From Hygrophila difformis (Eukaryota; Streptophyta; Magnoliopsida; Lamiales; Acanthaceae), in contig JAOANR010000009.1 of NCBI GenBank assembly GCA_030278955.1, forward strand, positions 42,761,800 through 42,825,799: a DNA stretch of 64,000 nt, read 5' to 3'. The position numbers and the translations under genes were made by a program. The notes below the pieces were generated by a model, which had not been told where the DNA came from, ran no database searches, and was given only the letters and a program-made list of their open reading frames with translations. Below are positions 11,512 through 21,566 of this stretch, in pieces. Positions within the stretch are counted from its first letter, which is position 1. Each line of letters opens with the position of its first letter.

Positions 11512-12517
11512 TAAAGGTTAATTTCATGTTTCAACAAGCTTTCAAGGTTTGACTTCCGGTAAACCACAGTTTACTCTAAAATTCGTCTAAAATCAGATTT
11601 AATTCCAAAAATTCCGATATTGCACGACTGACTCAGAAACATCGAGATCTACGACTTTCGTGTTTTAACTTTTTCAATCCGAGACACCGAAATAGGTCAT
11701 AAACACCAATTTTCACAGAAACACAATTCAGTCCGAATTTCATATGTCACAGTTTAAAGATTTCGAATTCTACCATAGCAATTCAACTCCAAATTTGATG
11801 AAATTTTACAGAGACCATCTTAAGACATTTATCTACAACTTTCATGTTCGGCCAAAGATCTAAATCGTCTGGAACCTATGTCAAAAATGTGATCAAGATC
11901 AGACCTAAGTTCTGTCAAGAATTTCAAGATCTAGATTCAAGCAGTTCGGTTTCGGTTGGTTTTCGCACATCAAATCGTCTCTAAAAATTCTGAAAATTTT
12001 ACAGTAGATAGATCTAAGCCTTAGGAACGTTTTTTGTGTTTTAAGTTTTTCCGTTTGAAGTCGTTTTAAGTTTGGAAAAATTCGTCAAAACTGTTGCGTC
12101 GGTAGAAAACATAAGTTGGCAGATTTACGATTTCTTGTTAAATCTTTTAGTTTCAAACGTTTTAATTCCTCCCAAAACCATGTAAGAGTTAACTTACTGA
12201 TTTGTGAACGTCCGGGATGTCTATTTCGAAGGCGTGGCTTCCAGTTCACCGTTTCTCCTCTCCGTTCGTCGGGTTCCTCGTTCTAGATCCGATTCGGGGT
12301 GTAAAGAGAAGAGAAACGAGGTTAGAATCCGTTTTCGGATTGAAATGAACAAGGATTATTCAGACTAGGGCTTACCACACATTGGAGATCTCCCGATTTT
12401 CGTCCAACAACCGATGTCCTGGGCTTTTGGTGCCTCCGTTGACTCCGGGATTACGACTTGTGTGTATAGAGAGTATCGTAGGGTTTTGAAAAAGGGTTTA
12501 GGGCTTCCGAGGGGGTT

Positions 12518-12525
12518 TATTTATA
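12518..12525 (-). promoter_or_regulatory. TATA box of element B 3' LTR
   Basis: TATAAATA on the minus strand, conserved at the same place in the other B LTR (18726-18733) and in the element C LTR (28121). The likely LTR promoter. Confidence 0.55.
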
Positions 12526-13074
12526 GATAGCTAAGACCTAGGGCGTCCAAGATCTGAACTAAGGGTCTTGAGTCGAGAGACGTTCAACCGAAAGTCGAAA
12601 AATCCGCGTTCGGGCGAGAGATTCGCGCAACGGGCGAATCTGCCTTCTGGCGCGGGGTTGGCGCGCCTTTTCCCCTATTAGCGCGCGGCCAGCGCGCGAC
12701 TAACGCCTGGACTTCGGTCTGGGCGGGTCGTGCGATCCGTCGTGCTCTTCCATCTCTCTTTCGGGTTTCTATCACTCCATGCTTTCGGATTCCAATTTCC
12801 GGACTCTCTTCGAGTTCCTATTTCGTGTCGTTATTTCTTTCGGATCTAATTTTACGTTTTGACTCGAATTCTCGAGTTCATTTTTATCGGGTACCCGTGT
12901 AATGACTTATTTAACTTTATTTAATTTCTTTTTTTTTAATTAAATTCCTTTAATTAATTTCATTTCTCATTTCTTCTATTTTTATTTATTTAATGTATTT
13001 ACTGATTTATTTATTTATTTATTATTTATTGTATTTATTTATTTATTTATGTTGTAAAATTCTCGGGTATTACA

Positions 13075-13113
13075 GTCTACCCTCCTTAAGAATCAACTTC
13101 GTCCTCGAAGTTG
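13075..13113 (-). promoter_or_regulatory. Element B polypurine tract and hairpin
   Basis: In element sense, a purine tract (CTTAAGGAGGGTAGAC) abuts the 3' LTR, preceded by the hairpin CAACTTCG-TCCT-CGAAGTTG (13094-13113), an 8-bp perfect stem. The same hairpin precedes the tract in A, D and E. Confidence 0.75.
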
Positions 13114-13317
13114 TGTTTCGGCTTTTCTCGTGCTAAGGTCTTTTGTTTATTTCATTATTTTGTGACTGAACTTAGAATTAAGACTTCTAAGCTGCCTACG
13201 TACCCAGTGAAGGGATCAAGTCATGATGTAGTTCAAAACAATTTGAATTTGTTTGTTTGATTACAAGAATGTATGAAAAATACACGGTATGACATCCTCT
13301 CTCCCTTAAGATTGTAG

Positions 13318-14406
13318 TTATGTCCCCATAACTGTGTCGGTGTCAGTTTGGAACAGTGTCGGGTAGCGTTTTCTCATGTCGGATTCTATTTCCCAAGTTG
13401 CCGTCTCACTTTCGTGGTTCGACCAAAGAACCTTGATCATTTTGACGGTGTTGTTCCTCGTTACTCGTTCCTTAGTGTCGAGAATACGCACTGGGACTTC
13501 TTCATAAGTCAAATCTTCATCGAGTTCGATTATTTCGGCTTGAAGTACATGTGTCGGGTCCGGCACATACTTCTTTAGTTGTGAGACATGGAAGACATTA
13601 TGAACTCGATCTAATTGTGGCGGTAAAGCCAGTCGGTAGGCTAAATTTCCGACTCGTTCTAGAATCTCATAAGGTCCTATATATCGAGGACTCAACTTTC
13701 CTCGTTTGCCAAAGCGCATCACCCCCTTCATGGGTGATATCTTTAGCATGACCCTATCTCCCACTTGAAATTCTAGGTCTCGTCGTCTCACGTCGGCATA
13801 ACTCTTTTGACGGTCTTGAGCGGCTTTCATTTTCCCTTGAATCACTTTGATTTGTTGAGCCATGTCTTTGATAAGTTGTGGTCCCACCACCACGGACTTA
13901 TCATTTTCTTCCCAGCTCAACGGGCTTCGGCACTTTCGTCCATACAACGCCTCGAATGGTGCCATGCCGATGCTAGCATGGTAGCTATTATTATAGGAAA
14001 ACTCAATTAAGGGTAAATGAGATTCCCAATTCCCTTTGAATTCCAACACACATGCTCTCAGCATGTCTTCTAGTGTTTGGATTGTCCTCTCGGTTTGTCC
14101 ATCCGTCATCGGGTGGAATGCGGTGCTCATTTTGATTTGAGTACCGAGAGCTTTTTGTAACTCCGTCCAAAAATGAGAGACAAATCTACTGTCTCTATCG
14201 GAAATCATGTCATGTGGTACTCCATGTCGTCGTACCACATTATCAATGTAGGCTCGGGCCAATTGGTCCATAGTCCACATGTCTTTCATTGGGATAAATA
14301 TGGCCGTCTTTGTTAGCCTATCCACAATCACCCAAATTTTGTTCATGCCTTTAGGTGATCGGGGTAATCCCGAGACAAAGTCCATCGAGATGCTATCCCA
14401 CTTCAA
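13318..14406 (-). CDS. pol: Element B integrase core and chromodomain (partial pol)
   Basis: A 362-residue open stretch covering the integrase catalytic core and C-terminal end of a chromovirus Pol. Integrase inserts the cDNA into chromatin. Active-site positions are visible: Asp in [11 protein letters not shown], Asp in [13 protein letters not shown] and Glu in [15 protein letters not shown]. The GPY/F-type module (RYIGPYEILERVGNLAYRL) follows. The last 60 residues form a chromodomain (VKMIKVLWSNHESETATWE), which in chromoviruses guides insertion to heterochromatin. The frame is separated from the upstream integrase zinc domain by a 1-bp deletion near 14404, so the listed start is not a true start. 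It ends at TGA near 13318. Confidence 0.88.
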   Translation of the reverse strand: MKWDSISMDFVSGLPRSPKGMNKIWVIVDRLTKTAIFIPMKDMWTMDQLARAYIDNVVRRHGVPHDMISDRDSRFVSHFWTELQKALGTQIKMSTAFHPMTDGQTERTIQTLEDMLRACVLEFKGNWESHLPLIEFSYNNSYHASIGMAPFEALYGRKCRSPLSWEENDKSVVVGPQLIKDMAQQIKVIQGKMKAAQDRQKSYADVRRRDLEFQVGDRVMLKISPMKGVMRFGKRGKLSPRYIGPYEILERVGNLAYRLALPPQLDRVHNVFHVSQLKKYVPDPTHVLQAEIIELDEDLTYEEVPVRILDTKERVTRNNTVKMIKVLWSNHESETATWEIESDMRKRYPTLFQTDTDTVMGT

Positions 14407-14882
14407 CTTGGAATTTCTAGTGGTTGCATCAATCCTAAGGGTTTATGTCGCACTGCCTTAACCCTTTGGCAGGTGAGACATTTCGCTACGAAGTTCGCCA
14501 CTTCCTTTTTCATTCCCGGCCACCAATAGATCTTCTTCAGATCTTTGTACAATTTGTCACCTCCGGGATGTACGGAATATAGCGTGTTGTGCCCTTCCTC
14601 CATCAACCTTTGCTTCAACTCGGCACACTTCTGAGGCACACACCATCTCCCTTTAAAACGGATGCTTCCATCCTCGTGGATAGCAAATCCTATTGCCTTT
14701 CCTTCGGCAATATACCCTCTTATCTTCTCCAATTTCGCGTCGCCCGGTTGAGCAAGTCGAATCTCGTCCAATATTGGAGTTTCTACGACCATCGCGTTGA
14801 TCGTTTCACTCACTGTGCCAGGATGCACAAGTTCTAACTCCAATCTTGCTAACTCTATGTACAATGCCGGCGGAATTACCAA
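14403..14882 (-). pseudogene. pol: Element B RNase H tail and integrase zinc domain
   Basis: 159 codons in a frame different from its neighbours. They cover the linker after RNase H and the integrase HHCC zinc-binding domain: [18 protein letters not shown] and CLTCQRVKAVRHKPLG. A frameshift near 14876 separates it from the RNase H frame upstream, and another near 14404 from the catalytic core downstream. Comparison with element D, where the same blocks occur, supports both. Confidence 0.82.
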
Positions 14883-15547
14883 GAGTTTGTCACGTGTTGG
14901 GTTTTCCGACTTAGGGCATCGGCTACCACATTCGCTTTCCCCTCGTGGTATGCTATCTCTAAATCGTAGTCTTTAATAAATTCCAACCACCTTCGCTGTC
15001 TCAAATTCAACTCCTTCTGAGTGAATATGTATTTCAAGCTCTTGTGGTCGGTGAACATTCAACACTTCCGCCCATAAAGATAATGTCTCCATATCTTTAG
15101 AGCGAAAATGACCGCTGCCAACTCCAGGTCATGTGTCGGATAATTCTCTTCGTACATCGCTGATTTCGTACTCAGGGGATAGAATCGATCCCTGAGCATC
15201 TCCATCATTTCTGCCCATGAGTAGGGCTCGTCATCCTCCGTCAGTTTGGCTTGTATCGCCTGCCACCAGTCGTCAGCTTCGCCTCCCAAATAGTATGAGG
15301 CGACGTGCACTCTTTCTCCTTCCGGACATTTAACTGCTCCCAGCAGCTTGTCGAAGGTCCGGATCCACTCCTCCAGTTTAGCTGGATCCTCCTCACCAGC
15401 GTAGTGGGGCGGCTGGTAAGGATTCACCATCGCCAGGTAGTTAGGGCGAGCTTGGGGCGGAGGTACCGCCGCAGCTTGACCCTGGTTGACTTGCGCGTTT
15501 CCGAGCGCAATCAACACCTCCTCTATCGTCCTAAGACGATCGCCCAC
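14876..15547 (-). pseudogene. Element B Gag-RNase H deletion fusion
   Basis: From 15547 the frame reads the Gag domain ([50 protein letters not shown]). At about 15145-15152 it passes in frame into RNase H ([20 protein letters not shown]). Zinc knuckles, protease, reverse transcriptase and the first part of RNase H are missing. The junction falls in a short sequence shared by both parents (Tyr/His-Glu-Glu codons), suggesting microhomology-mediated deletion. A TGA at 15059-15061 then interrupts RNase H; the rest ([18 protein letters not shown]) is open to 14876. The gag start codon is at 15660-15662, but a deletion of about 19 bp just after it shifts the frame. Confidence 0.85.
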
Positions 15548-15969
15548 ATTGTTCGGTGCGGGGGCATCCTGCGCACCTTGGGGTTGTTCCTCCTCAGGTT
15601 GAATCGGTTCCGTGACGTTTGGTGGTGTCTCAGTAGGAGTTTGGGGAACAGGTTGGTGCCATTCTGTTACAAATGGTATAGATTAGGGCATAGCAGTGTT
15701 TGGTTAAACAAGAAGATCTCAAATTTATTTCTATCTTCTTCACATAATGCTCAATTGAGCTAATTTAAAATGTAGAAATTAAGTTTTTTTTTTTAATTTC
15801 GGACAGTCTGTCCAGATTTTTTTTTCGAATTTAAATTTATCTAAATAGATAAATCTTGTATTTTATTCCCTTAAAAGAAATTTTTAGTACACGTGATAGG
15901 ATATACCAAAAATAGTAATGTTTCCTTAGCAAAAATAGTAACTACTACAAATAGAAATTCCTATCATCT

Positions 15970-16296
15970 CTAAGCGTCCTCCGGCACAGTGGTAGGATCC
16001 TCCTCCGGATCTTCCTCCTCCGAACTTGGTGGCAGCAGATCGTCAAAGATAGTGTTCAAGTCCTGCCCGTGGGCATCGATGTGTTCCTTTAGTATTAGGT
16101 TTTGTGTAGTGAGGGTTTGGACTTGGCGTTCGAGTTGGTTTATGCGGTGGTGATCCGCCTCTCTCAAGTTGCTCAGGTGGTGCAAATTGGCCTCCAAATG
16201 AGCCATACGGTATTTCATTTGTTCTATGGTCTGATGGTAATCAAGATGAACGTTCATCATTTTGATCATCAGCAGCATCATGCCTTGACTAGCCAT
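15970..16296 (-). CDS. Element B short coiled-coil ORF upstream of gag
   Basis: 108 residues, complete from ATG. It starts MASQGMMLLMIKMM, continues as a heptad-like helix rich in Leu, Gln and His (LREADHHRINQLERQVQTL), and ends in an acidic Ser/Glu/Asp/Pro tail. The same protein is at 63337-63672 (element C), with a diverged relative at 31237-31623 (element D). Its position between primer site and gag, and the preserved frame, suggest that it was translated. Upstream ORFs called ORF0 are known in rice RIRE2-type (Tat) elements; I know of none described for this lineage. Function unknown; a Gag or RNA partner is a guess. Confidence 0.75.
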   Translation of the reverse strand: MASQGMMLLMIKMMNVHLDYHQTIEQMKYRMAHLEANLHHLSNLREADHHRINQLERQVQTLTTQNLILKEHIDAHGQDLNTIFDDLLPPSSEEEDPEEDPTTVPEDA

Positions 16297-16310
16297 CTAG
16301 TGCAAGTAAA

Positions 16311-16462
16311 AGATCTAAGTTAATATTCGCCAAGATTCTAAGTTAAATTCGACAAGATTCTAAGGTCAATTTTTGCCAAGATTCTAAGTTCAATTCGCCA
16401 AGATTCTAAGTTCAAGTTTTGCCAAGATTCTAAGTTCAATTCGCCAAGATTCTAAGTTCATA
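16311..16462 (-). repeat. Leader minisatellite of element B
   Basis: About six tandem copies of a 22-24-bp unit containing CAAGATTCTAAGTT, alternating TTCGC and TTTTGC spacers. It lies between the short ORF and the primer-binding site, and is absent from the matching part of element C (63240-63336). Confidence 0.85.
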
Positions 16463-16688
16463 GGAGAGATGCAATATGCAAATGCAAATGATGATTCCCC
16501 CCAAAAATAATTTAATGCACTATATATATTTTTCCATGGGGTTTTAAAATAAATATTTTTTTCTTTCCATGGAAATAATACTTTAAAATTTAAAATAATA
16601 TTCGAAATATAAATAGTAGTTTAAAAATAATAATGGTTTAAAAATAATGGTTTAAAAATAATAGTTCAAAAATAAAAAAAATAGCCGG

Positions 16689-16700
16689 GCTCTGATACCA
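16689..16700 (-). promoter_or_regulatory. Element B primer-binding site (tRNA-Met)
   Basis: GCTCTGATACCA on plus, TGGTATCAGAGC in element sense, three bases from the 5' LTR. Confidence 0.92.
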
Positions 16701-16703
16701 ACT

Positions 16704-19275
16704 TGTAACACCCCGGTTTTTGATAACCCAGGTCGGGGTGTCACCGCCACACCTCCCTAGTAAGACACGGTTTCTCCGGCTTACTAAAGAGATGCAAGGC
16801 TAGGTATTGCAGTATTTAAAACATTTAAAGCATTCAAAACAACCCATACAATATAGTTCGAAAAGAATAATATCATAGCGCAGCGGAAATAATATTTAAG
16901 TATAGTATTGCAGCGGAAAATGTAAATAGGGCCGACATGGCCAAAACACGGGTTAAACAGACCCGTTCATAATGTAGTCTAATGTACGAATTTAAAAACA
17001 AAATAATGTTTTCCCAAAAGATAAAGTTCCCATGCATGAAGTGCTCATGTTCACTCTACATACTCTGTAAGAAAAGAAAATAAAGAGAAATGGTTTGGTC
17101 AGCACAACTTGCTGAGTAAGTCAACACATGCATGATCATAGGGTTTAAAAGCCATTAATTTAATAATTAAATAAAAGCATGATAATAACATAATATTCAA
17201 TTTAATCTAATCAACTATCCAATTGCATAATTTATTCCAGGGCTCTATTTAACAACACATTTCGCATGATTTAAAATAATAGCCATAATTTAAATAATTT
17301 AATTGGACAACAAACATAATTTAATCTAATTTAATTTAATTTAGTATCCCCATTACATCCCAGATTTAGTATTTCAAGTATTTCACGATTGTATCGCAAT
17401 CTCAACAAGTTTAGCCGGTAGCCCGGCGGCCGCAACCGTATCAGCCATACCCAGTACCACTCCGGAGCCTCGGGAAACCCATGTGGATATTCTCGAGAGT
17501 GTAGGCTCTATATCTCATGCTGTTTTGGCAATATCATATCTCAAGTTTAGCGCGCGGGGTCACCATCGTCCATTAAGGCACGAAGTGAATCGTTAGGGGG
17601 CACCCTGCAGAGCACTCACCCCTAATTTTAATTTATCAAGTTTGTAAGGGGATTTAATTTCAAAAATCTGATCTCAATTATATTTATTTAAAAATAATAT
17701 CTCAACTCATTTCAACCCTAAAGGTTAATTTCATGTTTCAACAAGCTTTCAAGGTTTGACTTCCGGTAAACCACAGTTTACTCTAAAATTTGTCTAAAAT
17801 CAGATTTAATTCCAAAAATTCTGAAATTTCACGAGTGGCTCAGAAACGTCAAGATCTACAATTTTCATGTTTTAACTTTTTCAATCCGAGACACCGAAAT
17901 AGGTCATAAACACCAATTTTCACAGAAACACAATTCTGTCCGAATTTCATATGTCACAGTTTAAAGATTTCGAATTCTACCATAGCAATTCAACTCCAAA
18001 TTTGATGAAATTTTACAGAGACCATCTTAAGACATTTATCTACAACTTTCATGTTCGGCCAAAGATCTAAATCGTCTGGAACCTATGTCAAAAACGTGAT
18101 CAAGATCAGACCTAAGTTCTGTCAAGAATTTCAAGATCTAGATTCAAGCAGTTCGGTTTTGGTTGGTTTTCGCATATCAAATCATCTCTAAAAATTCTGA
18201 AAATTTTACAGTAGATAGATCTAAGCCTTAGGAACGTTTTTCGTGTTTTAAGTTTTTCCGTTTGAAGTATTTTTAAGGTTTGGAAAAATTCGTCAAAACT
18301 GTTGCGTCGGTAGAAAACATAAGTTGGCAGATTTACGATTTCTTGTTAAATCTTTAAGTTTCAAACGTTTTAATTCCTCCCAAAACCATGTAAGAGTTAA
18401 ATTACTGATTTGTGAACGTTCGGGATGTCTATTTCGAAGGCGTGGCTTCCAGTTCACCGTTTCTCCTCTCCGTTCGTCGGGTTCCTCGTTCTAGATCCGA
18501 TTCGGGGTGTAAAGAGAAGAGAAATGAGGTTAGAATCCATTTTCGGATTGAAACGAACAAGGATTATTCAGACTAGGGCTTACCACACGTTGGAGATCTC
18601 CCGATTTTCATCCAACAGCCGCTGTCTCGGTCTTTTGGTGCCTCCGTTGACTCCGGGATTACGACTTGTGTGTATAGAGAGTATCGTAGGGTTTTGAAAA
18701 AGGGTTTAGGGCTTCCGAGGGGGTTTATTTATAGATAGCTAAGACCTAGGGCGTCCAAGATTTGACCCTAAGGGTCTTGAGTCGAGAGACGTTCAACCGA
18801 AAGTCGAAAAATCCGCGTTCGGGCGAGAGATTCGCGCAACGGGCGAATCTGCCTTCTGGCGCGGGGTTGGCGCGCCTTTTCCCCTGTTAGCGCGCGGCCA
18901 GCGCGCGACTAACGCCTGGACTTCGGTCCGGGCGGGTCGTGCGATCCGTCGTGCTCTTCCGCCTCTCTTTCGGGTTTCTATCCCTCTATGCTCTCGGATT
19001 CCAATTTCCGGACTCTCTTCGAGTTCCTATTTCGTGTCGTTATTTCTTTCGGATCTAATTTTACGTTTTGACTCGAATTCTCGAGTTCATTTATATCGGG
19101 TACCCGTATAATGACTTATTTAACTTTATTTAATTTCTTTTGTTTAATTAAATTCCTTTAATTAATTTCATTTCTCATTTCTTCTATTTTTATTTATTTA
19201 ATGTATTTACTGATTTATTTATTTATTTATTGTATTTATTTATTTATTTATGTTGTAAAATTCTCGGGTATTACA
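16704..19275 (-). repeat. Element B 5' LTR
   Basis: 2572 bp, TGTAACACCCCGG...GGGTATTACA. TATA-like box at 18726-18733 (minus). Without the MITE it aligns along its length with 9901-13074. Confidence 0.92.
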
Positions 19276-19280
19276 GTATT

Positions 19281-21102
19281 TCTCACTGCCGTTTTGGCAG
19301 GCCATGTGCACAACTGCCATTTTGGCATAATAAGGAGATCACTAACGAGGCAATCTCTCGAAAGTTCGTATTTCAATGTTATCAAAATATTCGATATCGC
19401 GTTTCGTAGTTCGAGTTTTCTCAAGTTCGAAAAATCCGATTTGACGCAGTTTACGCCTTTCTTAATTAAAAATTCATCTTTACACCAAAAATTCTGAAAT
19501 TTACACAGTAGCTCAAAAACACACACACGAACAACTTTCATGTTTTAAGTTTTTGGAAATAAGGTTTCGAAGTGAGTCAAAATCTGAGTTCTTTACAAAA
19601 GGTAATTTCTGTCTCAAAAACTGATTTCGTCACAGGCTCGTGCGACGCCGATTAAAAATTCATTTTAAAGCCAATTGATCCGAAATTTTTACAGGAGATA
19701 CACAACACATTAATGAACAACTTTTACGTTTTAAGAATTTAGAAATAATGAATTTTAGAAGTTCAAAAATCGACCACAACACGCTGTACACGCGCGGACT
19801 CAAAAGATCGCTTAAAACAGGTTCTGAAATTCGGCCGTTTGAAATATCAAATGAACTCCAAAATCCATGAAATTTTATATGCATAATCTAGACACATCTA
19901 CCTACAACTTTTGTTTATAAATGCAAAGTTGAGTCATTCTAAAAATGGGTGAAAAACATGCATCAAGTCGAATAAGAAAATCTGTCAACAGTTTGAAACG
20001 TTCAGTTTGTCACAGAAAGTTTACAGCGAAATTTGGGATAGCAAATCTTAATGTCAATGGCTGAAATTTGGACACAAGATAGATTAAAGTCTTAGGAACA
20101 AAATCTATGTTGAAAAGTTTTCGGTTTGAATTCCCAAAGGTCGAGTTTTAGGCGAGTTTTTAAAATTGGACGAAAATATGGTTTTTGAAAATCGATTTTT
20201 GTTACGGGTCTAGATCTCGAGTTTTAAACAACAATAAACCACAAAAATTTGTGAGTAAGGTCTTAAATTACATAGTTAGAGAATGGGGTTGCTGGAATGG
20301 GTTTCCGGACGTCCTAGGGTCGCGACGAACGGCCAACTTCTCCGATCGCTTTTTTTTTTTTCGTTTTCCAACGTGAAATCGTAGCAAAGGAAAAGGGGTT
20401 AGAATTCGAGTTTCTACAACTTATGGACAACTAAAACATTATTCCATAGCTTACCAAGAGTCTAGAAGTTAGGGGCTTGTCCCGGTCGTCCCGTCGTCGC
20501 CGGAATACTCGCCGGAGCGGTGTCGGAAAGCCAAGGAACTAGATTTTTTCTTTCTTTTCGAATGGTAGAACTTGAGAGAGGGGAGGTGGCAGATTTGGAT
20601 GGGTTTTTGGAGTGAAAAAGGGTATCAAAATCGGCCATATACTATACCATACCGCCCCTCCATCATCCAAGGTAGGTTTCCATCATTAGGGGGTCGAAAT
20701 TGGGTCAGAAATCTCCTTAACCGCGTGTTTCCGCTTCTGCTGTGTTGGTGGCGCGGTGGTGGGACGTTTCCGCGCGGGGAGCGCGCGGCACTGGGCTGGA
20801 CCAGTTAGCGAAATCGCAAAATTTGGTAACTGTCAGACTTGGCGCAATTTTGTGCCATCCCTCCAATTCTGGCGCACGCGATCATTTTGCGCCAAACCTG
20901 TTCCATTTCTCTTGGGCTCAATCCATGGAATATCTTTGGGCTTCATTTCCCTCTTTTATTCCATTTCAACTTGTCCAAAGTTTGAATTCGAATTTTATCG
21001 ACATGTCTTTTCCGAGCAATAATTTATTGTAATAAATTATTTTCTTCTCGAAAATAAATTTGTTTTATTTCTTTGGGCGCTATAAAAATCCCGGGTATTA
21101 CA
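19281..21102 (-). repeat. Element A 3' LTR, second piece
   Basis: Resumes directly after the second gtatt copy (19276-19280) and ends CCCGGGTATTACA at 21102. Compared with the 5' LTR, about 80 bp is missing near 19354 (counterpart around 24110-24190). Confidence 0.9.
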
Positions 21103-21318
21103 GTCTACCCCCTTTAAGAATCAACTTCGTCATCGAAGTTGTGCCCTCACTTTAGGTTTTTGATTCAACTTTATTGTTGGGGTATTTCCATTTACCCTCC
21201 TCATGGATAAACGTCTTCCTTAATTTTGAGAAATTAATTCCATTCCTTTGAACGTGAATTAAATTTCTCGGGTGTTACATCCTCTCCCCCTTAGGACTCA
21301 ACTTCGTCCTCGAAGTTG
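21103..21318 (-). promoter_or_regulatory. Element A polypurine tracts and paired hairpins
   Basis: The tract beside the 3' LTR (GTCTACCCCCTTTAAG at 21103-21118 on plus) is followed by hairpin CAACTTCG-TCAT-CGAAGTTG (21122-21141). A second pyrimidine-rich block, CCTCTCCCCCTTAGG, and a second hairpin (21299-21318, loop TCCT) lie about 170 bp away, next to a GGGTGTTACA that looks like an LTR edge. Two complete tract-hairpin modules therefore exist. Confidence 0.7.
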
Positions 21319-21566
21319 TGTGTTAGCTTCTCGTGAGCTAGGAACTAAAGTGAATTTGGTTTTTAATTGTATCATATCATGTCATTTTTTTATTTCTTAT
21401 TTAATAACTGTACTTAGAATTGAAATTTCTAAGTTGCCTACGTACCCCGTGAAGGGATCAAGCTATTACGTAGTTCAAAACAATCTGAATTTGTTTATTT
21501 TTTTCTTGTATACAATTCGTCGAATCGAACTCAAAATAAACGCAGTTATCGAAGCTTGGAAACTTC

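Larger units (their letters stand above)
9901..13074 (-). repeat. Element B 3' LTR (with MITE)
   Basis: TGTAACACCCCAG...CGGGTATTACA. It is about 600 bp longer than the 5' LTR, almost entirely because of the MITE at 10948-11511. A TATA-like box TATAAATA (minus strand, 12518-12525) lies about 550 bases into the LTR in element sense. Confidence 0.92.
9901..19275 (-). mobile_element. Element B: Tekay/Del chromovirus with deleted pol
   Basis: Minus-strand Ty3/gypsy element inserted in the A LTR, with a perfect 5-bp target duplication gtatt (9896-9900, 19276-19280). 3' LTR 9901-13074, 5' LTR 16704-19275, primer site 16689-16700. The coding region on the minus strand runs short upstream ORF, gag, part of RNase H, integrase and chromodomain. 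Protease and reverse transcriptase are gone through a deletion that joins gag to RNase H. Several frameshifts and one stop show that it is dead. Confidence 0.92.

Noticed and set aside
13075..16703. Envelope-like extra ORF in element B
   Set aside because: All of the minus-strand coding is explained by pol and gag pieces and the upstream ORF; no membrane protein downstream of integrase.
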